Under the pieces are notes generated by a model. It made no database searches, was not told where the DNA came from, and saw nothing but the letters and a program-made list of their open reading frames with translations. The position numbers and the translations under genes were made by a program. A stretch of DNA of 64,000 nt, taken from assembly GCA_945952465.1 (NCBI GenBank), contig CAMFIB010000001.1, positions 1,302,001 to 1,366,000 of the forward strand. Direction: 5' to 3'. This DNA is from an uncultured Pseudomonadota bacterium (GTDB lineage Bacteria > Pseudomonadota > Gammaproteobacteria > Burkholderiales > Burkholderiaceae_C). Of this stretch, positions 52,092-60,726 are shown in pieces (the stretch's first letter is position 1; every line of letters begins with the position of its first letter).

Positions 52092-53080
52092 ATGATCTTT
52101 TCCGTAAATCCGTCTTGCCGATCATGCTGCTTGCCCTCGCGGGCTGCGCCACGCAGGGCAAGCCGCCGCCGTCCATTTCGCTCGACGAGCCGGTACAGGC
52201 GCAGCCGCTACCGGAGCCGCCTGCGCCGGTGGAGGTGGTGGCCATGCCGCAAGTGCTGCCGATGCCGGCTCAGATGAAGCCTGTGCCGGATGCCAAGCCC
52301 GCAGCAGAACCTGCCGATGAAACCGTGCGTGTGTCCCGCGCCAACGCCGAGGCGCGTATCGCGCCCACGCGCGAGGGGTACGTCAACGCGATTCAGGTGT
52401 GGCCTTTCACCGATGGCGCGCTGTATCAGGTCTATGCGGCCGTGGGTCGCGTGACGGTGATCGCGCTCCAGCCCGGTGAGGAACTGGTAACGGTGGCCGC
52501 CGGCGATACCGTGCGCTGGATCGTGGGCGATACATCGAGCGGCAGCGGCGATGCGCTGCGCGTCAATGTGATGGTCAAGCCGATCCGCTCGGGCCTCAAG
52601 ACCAATCTGGTCATCACGACCAGCCGGCGCACGTACCTGATTGAACTGACTTCGACTGAGAAGACGTGGATGGCGTCGGTGTCCTGGGAGTATCCGAAGG
52701 ACAAGATGCTGGCCTTGCAGCGCCAGGCGCAGGCGGCCAGCGCCGCCGCGCCGGTCGATGCTGGCCTGTCGCTGGAGAAGATCCGCTTTCGCTATGCGGT
52801 CAGTGGCAGCAATCCGCCGTGGAAGCCGCTGCGCGCTTTCGACGATGGCGAGAAGGTCTACATCCAGTTCCCGCCGGGCATCGCGCAGGGCGAGCTGCCG
52901 CCGCTGTTCGTGATCGGCGCGCAGGGCGATGGGCAACTGGTGAACTACCGATTCCGTGCGCCGTACTACATCGTGGATCGCCTGTTCGGTGCGGCCGAAC
53001 TGCGCCTGGGCGGAGACAAGGGCGATGTGGTGCGGATCGAGCGCACCGATGGCGTTTCCGGTGGCACGCGGAGGAACTGA
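52088..53080 (+). CDS. trbG: TrbG: VirB9-type outer-membrane-associated lipoprotein
   Basis: A 330-aa lipoprotein with lipobox LAGC (Cys20). The middle and C-terminal part contain VSVWP-like QVWPFTDGALYQVYAAVGRVTVIALQPGEEL and SLEKIRFRYAVSGSNPPWKPL, hallmarks of the VirB9/TrbG beta-domain. It forms the outer-membrane core complex with TrbI. It is two bases before trbI. Confidence 0.93.
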   Translation: MNDLFRKSVLPIMLLALAGCATQGKPPPSISLDEPVQAQPLPEPPAPVEVVAMPQVLPMPAQMKPVPDAKPAAEPADETVRVSRANAEARIAPTREGYVNAIQVWPFTDGALYQVYAAVGRVTVIALQPGEELVTVAAGDTVRWIVGDTSSGSGDALRVNVMVKPIRSGLKTNLVITTSRRTYLIELTSTEKTWMASVSWEYPKDKMLALQRQAQAASAAAPVDAGLSLEKIRFRYAVSGSNPPWKPLRAFDDGEKVYIQFPPGIAQGELPPLFVIGAQGDGQLVNYRFRAPYYIVDRLFGAAELRLGGDKGDVVRIERTDGVSGGTRRN

Positions 53081-53082
53081 CC

Positions 53083-54345
53083 ATGAGCCAGGACGACACT
53101 CGCGATCTTGGCACGCCACAGGCGGGCAAGGTCGCGCCCGAGGCGGTGGCGCTGCGCGCCCAGCCGCGCCCGGTCACACGTCTGAATCGGCGCACCTTGG
53201 CCATGCTCACGGGCGGCCTGTCGGTCGCCGTGCTAGGGGCCACGATCTGGTCATTGCAGCCACATCGGCGCGGCGCAGGCGAGCAGACCGAGCTTTACAA
53301 CGTGGATCGAGTCTCGAAGTCCGAGGGGCTGGATGGCCTGCCTTCGGATTACTCCAAGCTGCCGAAGGTGCCGGAGCTGGGGCCGCCGCTGCCGGGCGAT
53401 CTCGGCCCTGCCATCGTGAAGGCGCAGCAGCCGGTGACACCCACGTATGCGCCACCGGGCCACGACCCGGAGGACGCTCGGCGCAAGGAAGCCGAAGCGG
53501 CAGCGGCTTCCTCGGTGTTCTTCCGTTCTGGTACGCCCGGCAAGACCGCAGCGCCAGCGAATGCGCAAGCGGCTGGCCCGGCATCGACCTTGGCGGGCTT
53601 CGACCCGCTGGCCGCTGGGCCGGCCTCGACGGCTGCCCTGCCTGCCGACCCGACCGCCGTGCAGAACCGGCAAGACCAGAAAGAGGCTTTCCTGAAAGGC
53701 GGTTCTACGGAAACCCGCAATTCCGGCAATCTGCAAATGCCGACCTCGCCGTACCAGGTGATGGCCGGGACGGTGATCGCCGGGGCGCTGGTGACAGGCA
53801 TCAAGTCTGACCTGCCGGGCGACGTGATTGGCACGGTGACGGAGTCGGTCTACGACTCGGCCACCGGCAAGTTTCTGTTGATCCCTCAGGGCTCGCGCCT
53901 CATGGGCAAGTACAACAGCCAGGTGAGCTATGGGCAGAGCCGCGTGCAGTTGGTGTGGAACCGCATCATCTTGCCGGACACGTCTTCGCTGAAGCTCGAC
54001 AACCTCGCGGGCACCGACCCGGCCGGCTACTCCGGCCTGGAGGATGGCGTCGATTGGCACTGGGATCGCGTCTTTGCCGGTGCGGCGCTGACGACACTGC
54101 TGGGCGTGGGCGCGGAGCTGGCCGCGCCGGAGAACCGGCAGAACGGCAACCGCATCGTGATTGCCGGGCGCGACAGCGCGCAGGACAGCATCAATCAGGT
54201 CGGCCAGGAGATGACCCGGCGCAACATGAACATTCAGCCGACCTTGACGGGGCGGCCGGGCCTGCCGGTGCGGATCATCGTCAACCGTGACCTGATGCTG
54301 CGACCGTACCAGCCGCTTTTCGTCCAGAGAGGAGCGGCGAAATGA
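53083..54345 (+). CDS. trbI: TrbI: VirB10-type core channel protein
   Basis: A 420-aa protein spanning the envelope. One N-terminal transmembrane segment (about residues 38-60), a Pro-rich periplasmic linker (APPGHDPEDARRKEAEAAAA), and the conserved C-terminal beta barrel with GTVIAGALVTGIKSDLPG, LIPQGSRLMGKYNSQVSYGQ and GLPVRIIVNRDLMLRPY. It is the last Trb protein and overlaps the DUF2274 gene by ATGA. Confidence 0.94.
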   Translation: MSQDDTRDLGTPQAGKVAPEAVALRAQPRPVTRLNRRTLAMLTGGLSVAVLGATIWSLQPHRRGAGEQTELYNVDRVSKSEGLDGLPSDYSKLPKVPELGPPLPGDLGPAIVKAQQPVTPTYAPPGHDPEDARRKEAEAAAASSVFFRSGTPGKTAAPANAQAAGPASTLAGFDPLAAGPASTAALPADPTAVQNRQDQKEAFLKGGSTETRNSGNLQMPTSPYQVMAGTVIAGALVTGIKSDLPGDVIGTVTESVYDSATGKFLLIPQGSRLMGKYNSQVSYGQSRVQLVWNRIILPDTSSLKLDNLAGTDPAGYSGLEDGVDWHWDRVFAGAALTTLLGVGAELAAPENRQNGNRIVIAGRDSAQDSINQVGQEMTRRNMNIQPTLTGRPGLPVRIIVNRDLMLRPYQPLFVQRGAAK

Positions 54346-54575
54346 ACACCTCCAAGAAATTGCGGCTTGGGCCGCTACCCAAGACCGAGAGCACGAAGCT
54401 CACGTTTTTGTGCCCGGTCAGCCTAAAAGCTGATCTCGACCGCTATGCCGTGGCGCACTCGCAGGCGTATGGCGAGGCAGTCGATGCCACTACGTTGATT
54501 CCTCTTATGCTGGAGGCGTTCATGGCCGGCGACCGGGGATTCAGGAAGGGTGGCGGGAGCAAGGCCATACCCTGA
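54342..54575 (+). CDS. DUF2274 family protein, end of the trb operon
   Basis: A 77-aa protein starting MNTSKKLRLGPLPKTESTKL, with FLCPVSLKADLDRYAVAHSQAYGEAV and LIPLMLEAFMAGDRGF, the DUF2274 signature. It always ends the trb operon in Tn4371-type ICEs. The basic strand/helix/helix pattern suggests an RHH-like fold. It overlaps trbI by ATGA; a strong terminator follows after 43 bases. Confidence 0.88.
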   Translation: MNTSKKLRLGPLPKTESTKLTFLCPVSLKADLDRYAVAHSQAYGEAVDATTLIPLMLEAFMAGDRGFRKGGGSKAIP

Positions 54576-54618
54576 AGTAGGGTTGACGATGTGGACGCAT
54601 CCGCTACCCCTTCACGAT

Positions 54619-54652
54619 GAAAGCGCAGTCCACTGACTGCGCTTTCGCTTTT
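54619..54652 (+). terminator. intrinsic terminator of the trb operon
   Basis: GAAAGCGCAGTC (54619-54630) pairs perfectly with GACTGCGCTTTC (54635-54646) across a CACT loop, followed by GCTTTTG. A 12-bp stem with a short U-run should stop the trb transcript before it reaches the rlmD gene, which comes from the opposite strand. Confidence 0.85.
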
Positions 54653-54855
54653 GACGGGGCTTGCGGCAGGGCGAGACTATGATGGTGCGATCTTGCCCGC
54701 CGCGGCGCCCCCACGCTTACCGCCGCGAAGCGCCTATGCAGCACCTAGCTCGAAAAGCAGCAAGAGCACTCAGCGGCTGAAATCTAGCCTAACCTATTGC
54801 CCTGTAAGAGCTTTTTCCCCACTGCATGTCTGAATGAAGGACTTGACAGCGGACA
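54653..54855. other. right terminal segment of the ICE, non-coding
   Basis: About 200 bases between the trb terminator and the attachment core. No gene is seen. It is somewhat less GC-rich than the surroundings and ends with AGCGGACA, which mirrors the chromosomal sequence on the other side of the core. Integrase arm-type sites would be expected here but I cannot point to them. Confidence 0.5.
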
Positions 54856-54870
54856 TTTTTCATGTCCGCT
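54848..54870. other. attR: 8-bp core TTTTTCAT (54856-54863) within a perfect inverted repeat
   Basis: TTTTTCAT matches the core I recall for Tn4371-family integration. AGCGGACAT (54848-54856) and ATGTCCGCT (54862-54870) are exact inverted repeats with a TTTTC centre, as expected for two integrase-binding half-sites around a crossover. On the minus strand the core reads ATGAAAAA and contains the TGA stop of rlmD (54860-54862), so the reading frame of rlmD is intact. A second copy of the core should lie at attL outside the window. Confidence 0.8.
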
Positions 54871-56308
54871 CGAAGACCGCGATGCTCTCCACATGCGCGG
54901 TGTGCGGAAACATGTTGACCACGCCGGCGGCCGTGCAGCGGTAGCCGGCCTGGTGCACGAGCAGGCCAGCGTCGCGTGCCAGCGTGGCGGGGTTGCAACT
55001 CACGTAGACGATGCGCTGCGGTGCCTGCCAGCCGCCGGGATGCGGCGAGCCGGTGTCCAGCGTGCGCTGGTGCAGGTCGGCCAGCGCCTTGCTGAGCGCG
55101 AAGGCGCCTTCGCGCGGCGGATCGACCAGCCAACGGTCGGCGCGGCCATCGGCCAGCAACTGCTCCGGCGTCATTTCAAACAGGTTGCGTGCTGCGAATT
55201 CAGTAGCACACAATTCAGCATTGGCGCTGACTTGAGCCTGATTTCTCTTCAAATTCTCACGTGAACGGGCGACCAGCGCCTCGCTGCCCTCGATGCCGAG
55301 CACCGCGCCGGCGCGGGTGGCCAGCGGCAGCGTGAAATTGCCGAGGCCGCAGAACCAGTCGATCACGCGCTCGCCGCGCTGCACTTCGAGCAGCCGCAGC
55401 GCGCGCGACACCAGGACCCGGTTGATGTGCGGGTTGACCTGCGTGAAGTCGGTCGGCTTGAAGGGCATGGTGATGCCGAACTCGGGCAGCGCGTAAGACA
55501 GCTCGGGGCCGCCTTCGTCCAGCAGGCGCACGGTGTCGGGGCCCTTGGGTTGCAGCCACCACTGCAGGCCGGGCCGCTCGGCGGCAAAGGCGCGCAGCTT
55601 GGCGAGGTCACCGGTGCTGAGCGGTTCCAGGTGGCGCAGCACCAGCGCGGTGACATCGTCGCCGCAGGCCAGTTCGATCTGCGGACAGGTCTCGATCGCG
55701 TCGAGCGAGCCGATCAACGCGCGCAGCGGCATCAGCATCGCGTTCACATGCGGCGGCAGCACATGGCATTCGCCCATGTCGGCCACGTAGCGGCTCTTGC
55801 GCTCGTGAAAACCGACCAGCACCGTCTCTTTCTTGCGCACATGCCGCACCGACAGCCGGGCGCGGAAGCGGTAGCCCCAGGCGGGCCCCTCGATCGGGCG
55901 CAGCAGCATTTCGGCCTTCACCTTGCCCAGGTGCCAGAGGTTGTCTTCCAGCACCCGCTGCTTGATGGCAACCTGGGCGGCCGGGTGCAGGTGCTGCATC
56001 TTGCAGCCGCCGCAGGCGCCGGCATGCAGGCCGAAGTGCGGGCAACCCGGCTTCACGCGCTGGGCCGATTCGCGGTGCAGCGCGGTGAGCGTGGCCTGTT
56101 CCCAGTTGTTCTTCGTGCGGTTCACATGGGCGCTGACCAGCTCGGTCGGCAGCGCGCCGTCGATGAACACCACCTTGCCGTCGGCGCGGCGGGCCACGCC
56201 CTGCGCCTCGATGTCCAGCGCATCCACCGCCAGCCAGCCCTCGGGCAGCGCGCTGGCAAGGGCCGTGGCGCCCGCGTTGTTTTCTTCGTGTGTCGTCTCA
56301 ACCGTCAT
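54860..56308 (-). CDS. rlmD: RlmD: 23S rRNA (uracil-1939-C5)-methyltransferase
   Basis: A 482-aa SAM-dependent methyltransferase that makes m5U1939 in 23S rRNA. TRAM-like N-terminal part, then the 4Fe-4S cysteine motif [18 protein letters not shown]. The catalytic domain has [16 protein letters not shown], a SAM loop, DPPREGAF and [16 protein letters not shown] with the catalytic Cys. It ends VFERT just at the ICE core. It is 30 bases downstream of the exonuclease gene. A less GC-rich patch near 55190-55262 encodes [16 protein letters not shown], a species-specific insert. Confidence 0.95.
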   Translation of the reverse strand: MTVETTHEENNAGATALASALPEGWLAVDALDIEAQGVARRADGKVVFIDGALPTELVSAHVNRTKNNWEQATLTALHRESAQRVKPGCPHFGLHAGACGGCKMQHLHPAAQVAIKQRVLEDNLWHLGKVKAEMLLRPIEGPAWGYRFRARLSVRHVRKKETVLVGFHERKSRYVADMGECHVLPPHVNAMLMPLRALIGSLDAIETCPQIELACGDDVTALVLRHLEPLSTGDLAKLRAFAAERPGLQWWLQPKGPDTVRLLDEGGPELSYALPEFGITMPFKPTDFTQVNPHINRVLVSRALRLLEVQRGERVIDWFCGLGNFTLPLATRAGAVLGIEGSEALVARSRENLKRNQAQVSANAELCATEFAARNLFEMTPEQLLADGRADRWLVDPPREGAFALSKALADLHQRTLDTGSPHPGGWQAPQRIVYVSCNPATLARDAGLLVHQAGYRCTAAGVVNMFPHTAHVESIAVFERT

Positions 56309-56338
56309 GCCCCGATTGTCTCAGGGCGCCGGGCGGGC

Positions 56339-57124
56339 TCAGTCCCAGGCGGCGAGGTACTCCTGCCAATGCGCCTCGGCGGGCGCCAGGTTGCCCAGCG
56401 TGGTCTTCACCAGGTCGATCTCCTGGTCGTATTCGGCTTCGGTCAGGCCGCCGCGCATTTTCTGGAAGCGGCAGTAGACCAGGTAGGTGTTCATGACGTC
56501 GGTCTCGCAGTAGCGGCGGATGTCGTCGAGCTGGCCGTCCTTGTAGCCGGCGTAGACCATGGAGCCGTCCATGCCGAGCTTGCCGGGAAAGCCGCAGAGC
56601 TTGGCCATGGCGTCGAGCGGCGCGTTGTTCTTGGGCTGGTAGAGGGCCAGCAGGTCCATCAGGTCGAGATGCCGCAGGTGGTAGCGGCTGATGTAGTTGT
56701 TCCACTTGAACTCGCGGTCGTCGTCACCCATGTCCCAGTACTTGTCGGCCACCACACCGTGCTTCAGGCCGCGGTAATGCAGCACCGGCAAATCAAAGCC
56801 GCCGCCGTTCCAGCTGACCAGTTGCGGCGTGTGCTTTTCCAGGGTGTTGAAGAAGGTCTGGATGACCTTGCCCTCGCTCCGGTCGTCGCGGTCGACGAAG
56901 GAGTGGATCTTGATGCCGTCGGCGTTGCGGAAGACGCAGCTGATGACGAGGATGCGCTGCAGGTGCAGCGGCGCGAAATCGCTCTGCCCCTTGTCCTTGC
57001 GCTCGGCCAGCCAGGCGGCGTAGACCGCGTCGTCGCTGTCGCTGGCGGGCGCGCCGCGCAATTGCCGCAGACCGGCGATGTCGGGAATGGATTCGATGTC
57101 GAAGACGAGGACAGGCCAGCTCAT
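56339..57124 (-). CDS. predicted 3'-5' exonuclease (PolB-like, DEDD family)
   Basis: A 261-aa protein of the DNA_pol_B_exo2 family. The start MSWPVLVFDIESIPDIAGLR has Exo I (DIES), LVSWNGGGFDLPVLHYR is Exo II, and CETDVMNTYLVYCRFQ is Exo III. It is the usual gene between rpoS and rlmD in Comamonadaceae. It is 37 bases after the rpoS stop. Its role in DNA or RNA processing is not defined for this family. Confidence 0.9.
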   Translation of the reverse strand: MSWPVLVFDIESIPDIAGLRQLRGAPASDSDDAVYAAWLAERKDKGQSDFAPLHLQRILVISCVFRNADGIKIHSFVDRDDRSEGKVIQTFFNTLEKHTPQLVSWNGGGFDLPVLHYRGLKHGVVADKYWDMGDDDREFKWNNYISRYHLRHLDLMDLLALYQPKNNAPLDAMAKLCGFPGKLGMDGSMVYAGYKDGQLDDIRRYCETDVMNTYLVYCRFQKMRGGLTEAEYDQEIDLVKTTLGNLAPAEAHWQEYLAAWD

Positions 57125-57161
57125 GCGGCCGATTGTGACCGAGCCGGCGCGGCGGGCGGCG

Positions 57162-58139
57162 CTACAGCACCGCGTCGCGCGGGATGCCGCGGCGGTCGAT
57201 CTGGCGCTTGAGCTTGTGCAACGCCTCGTTCTGGATCTGTCGCACCCGCTCGCGGGTCAGGTTGAGCCGCTCGCTCAGAATTTCCAGTGTCTCGGGCTCG
57301 TGGCTGCCCAGGCCGTAGCGCCCTTCCAGCACCTCCTGCTCGCGCTCGCTCAGGCCGTCCAGCCACTGCTGCAGCAGGTGCTCGACCTCGTGGGCCTGGG
57401 TGGCCGTGGCGGGATCGGGGGTGCTGTCGTCGGCCAGCGCGTCCGCGAGCGAAAAACCGCCGTCGTCGTGGCGGTCGAGCGCGGCGTCGAGCGAGCGCGG
57501 GATTTCGGCCAACGCGAGCAGATCGGCCACTTCCTGCACGTCCCGGCCGAGCAAGGCAGCGATGTCGTCGGTGCGCACGGGCGATTCGCTGCCGCCGCCA
57601 CCGCCCCGCTCGGCCAGCGCCGGGTCGGCCTCCAGCGTTCGGCGCGCGCGCAGCACCTGCCGCAGTTCGCGCACCACATGCACCGGCAGCCGCACGGCGC
57701 GGCCCTGCTGAACCACCGCACGCTCGACGGACTGGCGGATCCACCAGGTGGCGTAGGTGGAGAAGCGGAAGCCACGCTCGGGGTCGAATTTGGTGGTGGC
57801 GTGCATCAGGCCGAGGTTGCCCTCTTCGATCAGGTCGGCCAGCGGCACGCCGCGGCCGAGGTAGCCTTTGGCGATGCTGATGACCAGCCGCAGGTTGCGC
57901 TCGATCATGGCCTGGCGGGCGGCGAAGTCGCCGTCGCGGGCGCGGCGGGCGGTGTGCAGTTCTTCCTCGGGCGTCAGCAGCTCGGTGCGGCGGACGTCGC
58001 GCAGGTACAGCGTGAGCACGTCGCCGGATTCGGCGGCGGCCTCAGCCGGCAGCGCGTCCGGTGCGGCCTTCGCTGAAGGGTGCGGCGCATCGGCCGGTTC
58101 GGCTGGGTTAGCCTGACCGCTGCGCCGCTTCACGGTCAC
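57162..58139 (-). CDS. rpoS: RpoS: stationary-phase sigma factor
   Basis: A 325-aa sigma-70 family protein. Region 1.2 is GDVLTLYLRDVRRTELLTPEEE, region 2 has NLRLVISIAKGYLGRGVPLADLIEEGNLGLMHATTKFDP and FRFSTYATWWIRQSVERAVVQQG, and region 4 ends in LSERLNLTRERVRQIQNEALHKL. It starts with GTG at 58139, overlapping the nlpD stop by four bases; GTG at 58133 is possible. Region 3 holds an unusual poly-Gly linker (AERGGGGGSES). The N-terminus is longer and Ala-rich. The nlpD-rpoS order is the standard one. Confidence 0.93.
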   Translation of the reverse strand: MTVKRRSGQANPAEPADAPHPSAKAAPDALPAEAAAESGDVLTLYLRDVRRTELLTPEEELHTARRARDGDFAARQAMIERNLRLVISIAKGYLGRGVPLADLIEEGNLGLMHATTKFDPERGFRFSTYATWWIRQSVERAVVQQGRAVRLPVHVVRELRQVLRARRTLEADPALAERGGGGGSESPVRTDDIAALLGRDVQEVADLLALAEIPRSLDAALDRHDDGGFSLADALADDSTPDPATATQAHEVEHLLQQWLDGLSEREQEVLEGRYGLGSHEPETLEILSERLNLTRERVRQIQNEALHKLKRQIDRRGIPRDAVL

Positions 58140-59023
58140 CGCCCGGGCAGGTAGCGCGCGGGATCGACCGGCTTGCCCTGTCGCCGCACCTCGAAGTGCA
58201 GCTTCACGCGGTCGGCGTCGCTGTTGCCCATTTCGGCGATCTTCTGGCCGCGGCGCACGGTCTGGTCTTCCTTGACCAGCAGCACCTGGTTGTGGGCGTA
58301 GGCGGTGAGGTAGGTGTTGTTGTGCTTCAGGATGACCAGGTTGCCGTAGCCGCGCAGGCCGGCACCGGCATAGACCACCCGGCCGTCGGCGGCGGCCAGC
58401 ACCGGGTCGCCGGCAGCACCGGCGAAATCGAGGCCCTTGTTCTTGACCTCGTCGTAACCGGCGATGACGGTGCCGTTGGTGGGCCACAGCCAGTTCACGT
58501 CGTCGTCGTTGGTGTTGGTGGCGTGGCTGCCCCCGCCCGCCGAGGCGGCGGTGGCGGGCGCGGCGGCCACCGGTGCGGTCGCAGCAGGCTCGGCACCCGC
58601 CGACGACGCGGCGGGCGGCGTGGCCTGTGGCGGCGTGGTGGGCGTCAGCACGGTGGGCGGCGCGATCGGGCGGGTGACGGCAACCGGCGGCTCGTTGGGC
58701 GGCGGCTGGATGCGCAGCACCTGGCCGACTTCCAGCACGTTGGGGTTGGCCAGGCTGTTCCAGCGGGCGATGTCGCGCCAGCTCTGGCCCTGGTCGAGCG
58801 CAATGCGGTTCAGCGTGTCGCCGGGGCGCACGGTGTAGTAGCCGGGTTTGCCGGCGTTTTCGGCGCCCGGCATGGGCCGCACCGATGATCCCGTGCGGTC
58901 TTCCACGGGCGCGCGGTTGGGCGCGCGGTTGAACGAACAGGCCGACACCAGCAGCAACGCCACCGACACTGCAGCCAGCAAGGCTGGCCGTTGGGAAAAC
59001 ACCACGCGATCACCTCCGCTCAT
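58136..59023 (-). CDS. nlpD: NlpD: LysM-M23 murein hydrolase activator lipoprotein
   Basis: A 295-aa lipoprotein. Signal with lipobox LVSAC (Cys29). LysM domain: GYYTVRPGDTLNRIALDQGQSWRDIARWNSL. A long Pro/Ala/Thr linker follows. The M23 domain (WLWPTNGTVIAGYDEVKNKGLDFAGAAG to the end) lacks the full His-x-x-x-Asp and His-x-His zinc motifs, as in activators of amidases. It overlaps pcm by ATGA. Its coding region contains the main rpoS promoter in related bacteria. Confidence 0.93.
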   Translation of the reverse strand: MSGGDRVVFSQRPALLAAVSVALLLVSACSFNRAPNRAPVEDRTGSSVRPMPGAENAGKPGYYTVRPGDTLNRIALDQGQSWRDIARWNSLANPNVLEVGQVLRIQPPPNEPPVAVTRPIAPPTVLTPTTPPQATPPAASSAGAEPAATAPVAAAPATAASAGGGSHATNTNDDDVNWLWPTNGTVIAGYDEVKNKGLDFAGAAGDPVLAAADGRVVYAGAGLRGYGNLVILKHNNTYLTAYAHNQVLLVKEDQTVRRGQKIAEMGNSDADRVKLHFEVRRQGKPVDPARYLPGR

Positions 59024-59844
59024 GCAAGACCTGATTTTAGGGGCACAAAGTGAACCGCCTCCAGCGTGGAGGACACAAGCCCGCGAGGGGTTTTGTCCAG
59101 CACCAGCAGGCGCTGCGGGCCGGCGCCACCGGCCACGGGCGCCACGATGCGGCCGCCCACCGCCAACTGGTCGATCCAGGCCTGCGGCACCGCCTCGCCG
59201 CCGGCCGCCGACACGATGGCCGCATACGGCGCGCCCTTGGCAAAACCCAGCATGCCATCGCCCAGCAGCAGGTGGATGTTGGGAATGCGCAGCGGCCGCA
59301 GGTTCTCGCGGGCCTTGTCGTGCAGGCCGCGCAGGCGCTCAATGCTGTAGACCTCGGTGGAGATGCGGCTCAGCAGCGCAGCCTGGTAGGCGCAGCCGGT
59401 GCCGATCTCCAGCACCCGGCCGAGCAGCTTGCCGTCGTTCTGCAGCGGCAGCCGCAGCAGTTCCAGCATGCGGGCCACCACGCTGGGCTTGCTGATGGTC
59501 TGGCCGAGGCCGATCGGCAGGCTGGTGTCTTCATAGGCCTGGTTGGCCAGCGCGGTGTCCACGAAGCGGTGGCGCTCGATCAGGCCCATCGCCGCCAGCA
59601 CCAGCGGGTCGCGCACGCCCTCTTGCACGATGCGGGTGACCATGCGAGCACGTGCGGCGCCGGAATCGAGGCCCATGCCAGAGCCGCTCAGCGCGGCAGA
59701 AACTGCCGTTTTGATGCCAAATGGGGCCACAGTCAGCGTCGGTGCTGGATTTGCTGCTATCTTTTTCGATGCAACCTTGGCCGCGACGACCGGGCCGCCG
59801 GTGTCCAGCCGGGCTGGAAAACCGGGGCGCTTGGCGGCGCTCAC
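59020..59844 (-). CDS. pcm: Pcm: protein-L-isoaspartate O-methyltransferase
   Basis: A 274-aa methyltransferase that repairs isoaspartyl residues. An N-terminal extension of about 60 residues (VVAAKVASKKIAANPAPTL) precedes the core. QAYEDTSLPIGLGQTISKPSVVARMLELL is the family signature, VLEIGTGCAYQAALLS the SAM motif. GGRIVAPV and the C-terminus are standard. It overlaps nlpD and surE by ATGA, forming the usual surE-pcm-nlpD-rpoS chain. Confidence 0.94.
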   Translation of the reverse strand: MSAAKRPGFPARLDTGGPVVAAKVASKKIAANPAPTLTVAPFGIKTAVSAALSGSGMGLDSGAARARMVTRIVQEGVRDPLVLAAMGLIERHRFVDTALANQAYEDTSLPIGLGQTISKPSVVARMLELLRLPLQNDGKLLGRVLEIGTGCAYQAALLSRISTEVYSIERLRGLHDKARENLRPLRIPNIHLLLGDGMLGFAKGAPYAAIVSAAGGEAVPQAWIDQLAVGGRIVAPVAGGAGPQRLLVLDKTPRGLVSSTLEAVHFVPLKSGLA

Positions 59845-60632
59845 CGCCCTGCCTTCGACGGCGGGGCCGCAGCGTCGGCCTCGAAGCGGCTGACCGACTG
59901 CGCCCAGTAATGCAGCCGCTCGTGGTCGGTCAAATCGACCTGCAGCGGCGTGAGTGCGACGTGGCCCTGGAAGGTGGCGTGGAAGTCGGTGCCATCGGCG
60001 TCGTCCTTGGCTTTTCCGGCCGCGCCGATCCAGTACATGGTTTCGCCGCGCGGGCTGGTCTGCGTGATGACCTTCTCGGCAATGTGGCGGCGGCCCAGCC
60101 GGCAGATGCGCATCGGCTTGATCTGCTCCAGCGGCAGCGACGGGATGTTGACGTTGAGCAGCCAGGGCGCGTCGGCCGCGAGTTGGTGCTGCAGCAGCTG
60201 GCTCACCAGCTCGCGCGCCTTCGCGGCGGCGGCGTCGAGGTGTTTCCAGCCCTTCTCGGTCTGCGAGAAGGCGATGGCCGGCACGCCGAACAGGTAGCCC
60301 TCCATCGCCGCGCCCACGGTACCGGAATAGATGGTGTCGTCGCCCATGTTGGCGCCGTCGTTGATGCCGGAGACCACCAGGTCGGGTCGGTAGCCGAGCA
60401 GGCCGGTCAGCGCGATGTGCACGCAGTCGGCCGGCGTGCCATTGACGTAGCGGAAGCCGTTGCTGGCCTGCTTGATGTACAGCGGCGAATGCAGCGTGAG
60501 CGCGTTGGACTTGGCGCTGTTGTTGTGCTCGGGCGCGACGACCTCGACCTCACCGAGATCCTTCAGCGCGTCGTAGAGGGCGACGATGCCGGGCGCCTGG
60601 AAGCCGTCGTCGTTGGAAATCAGGATCTTCAT
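59841..60632 (-). CDS. surE: SurE: 5'/3'-nucleotidase
   Basis: A 263-aa nucleotidase. The start MKILISNDDGFQAPGIVALYDAL contains the metal-binding NDD motif; VVAPEHNNSAKSNALTLHSP and VSGINDGANMGDDTIYSGTVGAAMEG are the other hallmarks. It heads the minus-strand operon. The ATG at 60632 is set by homology. Divergent from the MDR gene at 60727, with a 94-base promoter interval between. Confidence 0.95.
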   Translation of the reverse strand: MKILISNDDGFQAPGIVALYDALKDLGEVEVVAPEHNNSAKSNALTLHSPLYIKQASNGFRYVNGTPADCVHIALTGLLGYRPDLVVSGINDGANMGDDTIYSGTVGAAMEGYLFGVPAIAFSQTEKGWKHLDAAAAKARELVSQLLQHQLAADAPWLLNVNIPSLPLEQIKPMRICRLGRRHIAEKVITQTSPRGETMYWIGAAGKAKDDADGTDFHATFQGHVALTPLQVDLTDHERLHYWAQSVSRFEADAAAPPSKAGR

Positions 60633-60726
60633 GGGGTCTCGCGGTGCCCCCGGATTGTAGGTCTCGGCAGCGACAGGCGGCGCCGCACCGGCCCCTATGA
60701 TGCGGCCGTCACCAGAGGAGAACGCG

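Larger units (their letters stand above)
1..54863. mobile_element. Tn4371-type integrative and conjugative element, right part (left end outside window)
   Basis: The backbone order repA, parA, TraF-type peptidase, relaxase with DUF3363, then LysR, traG, trbBCDEJLFGI and a DUF2274 gene is the core known from Tn4371-family ICEs. The right end is set by TTTTTCAT at 54856-54863, which as I recall is the published core for this family, and beyond it an uninterrupted housekeeping operon begins. Metal-resistance and catabolic genes fill the usual cargo sites. No integrase, attL or RadC gene is in view, so the left end lies before base 1. Family assignment rests on gene order and protein families, not on alignment. 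Confidence 0.85.

Noticed and set aside
54848..54870. Intrinsic terminator of rlmD at the attR hairpin
   Set aside because: The stem is perfect but no U-run follows on the minus strand (GTCAAGT), so the recombination-site reading is preferred, although an mRNA 3' end role is not excluded.
55427..57211. 594-codon plus-strand frame across rlmD and the exonuclease gene
   Set aside because: It is antisense to two well-recognised genes and has shadow composition (Val/His/Gln/Arg-rich) without domains.
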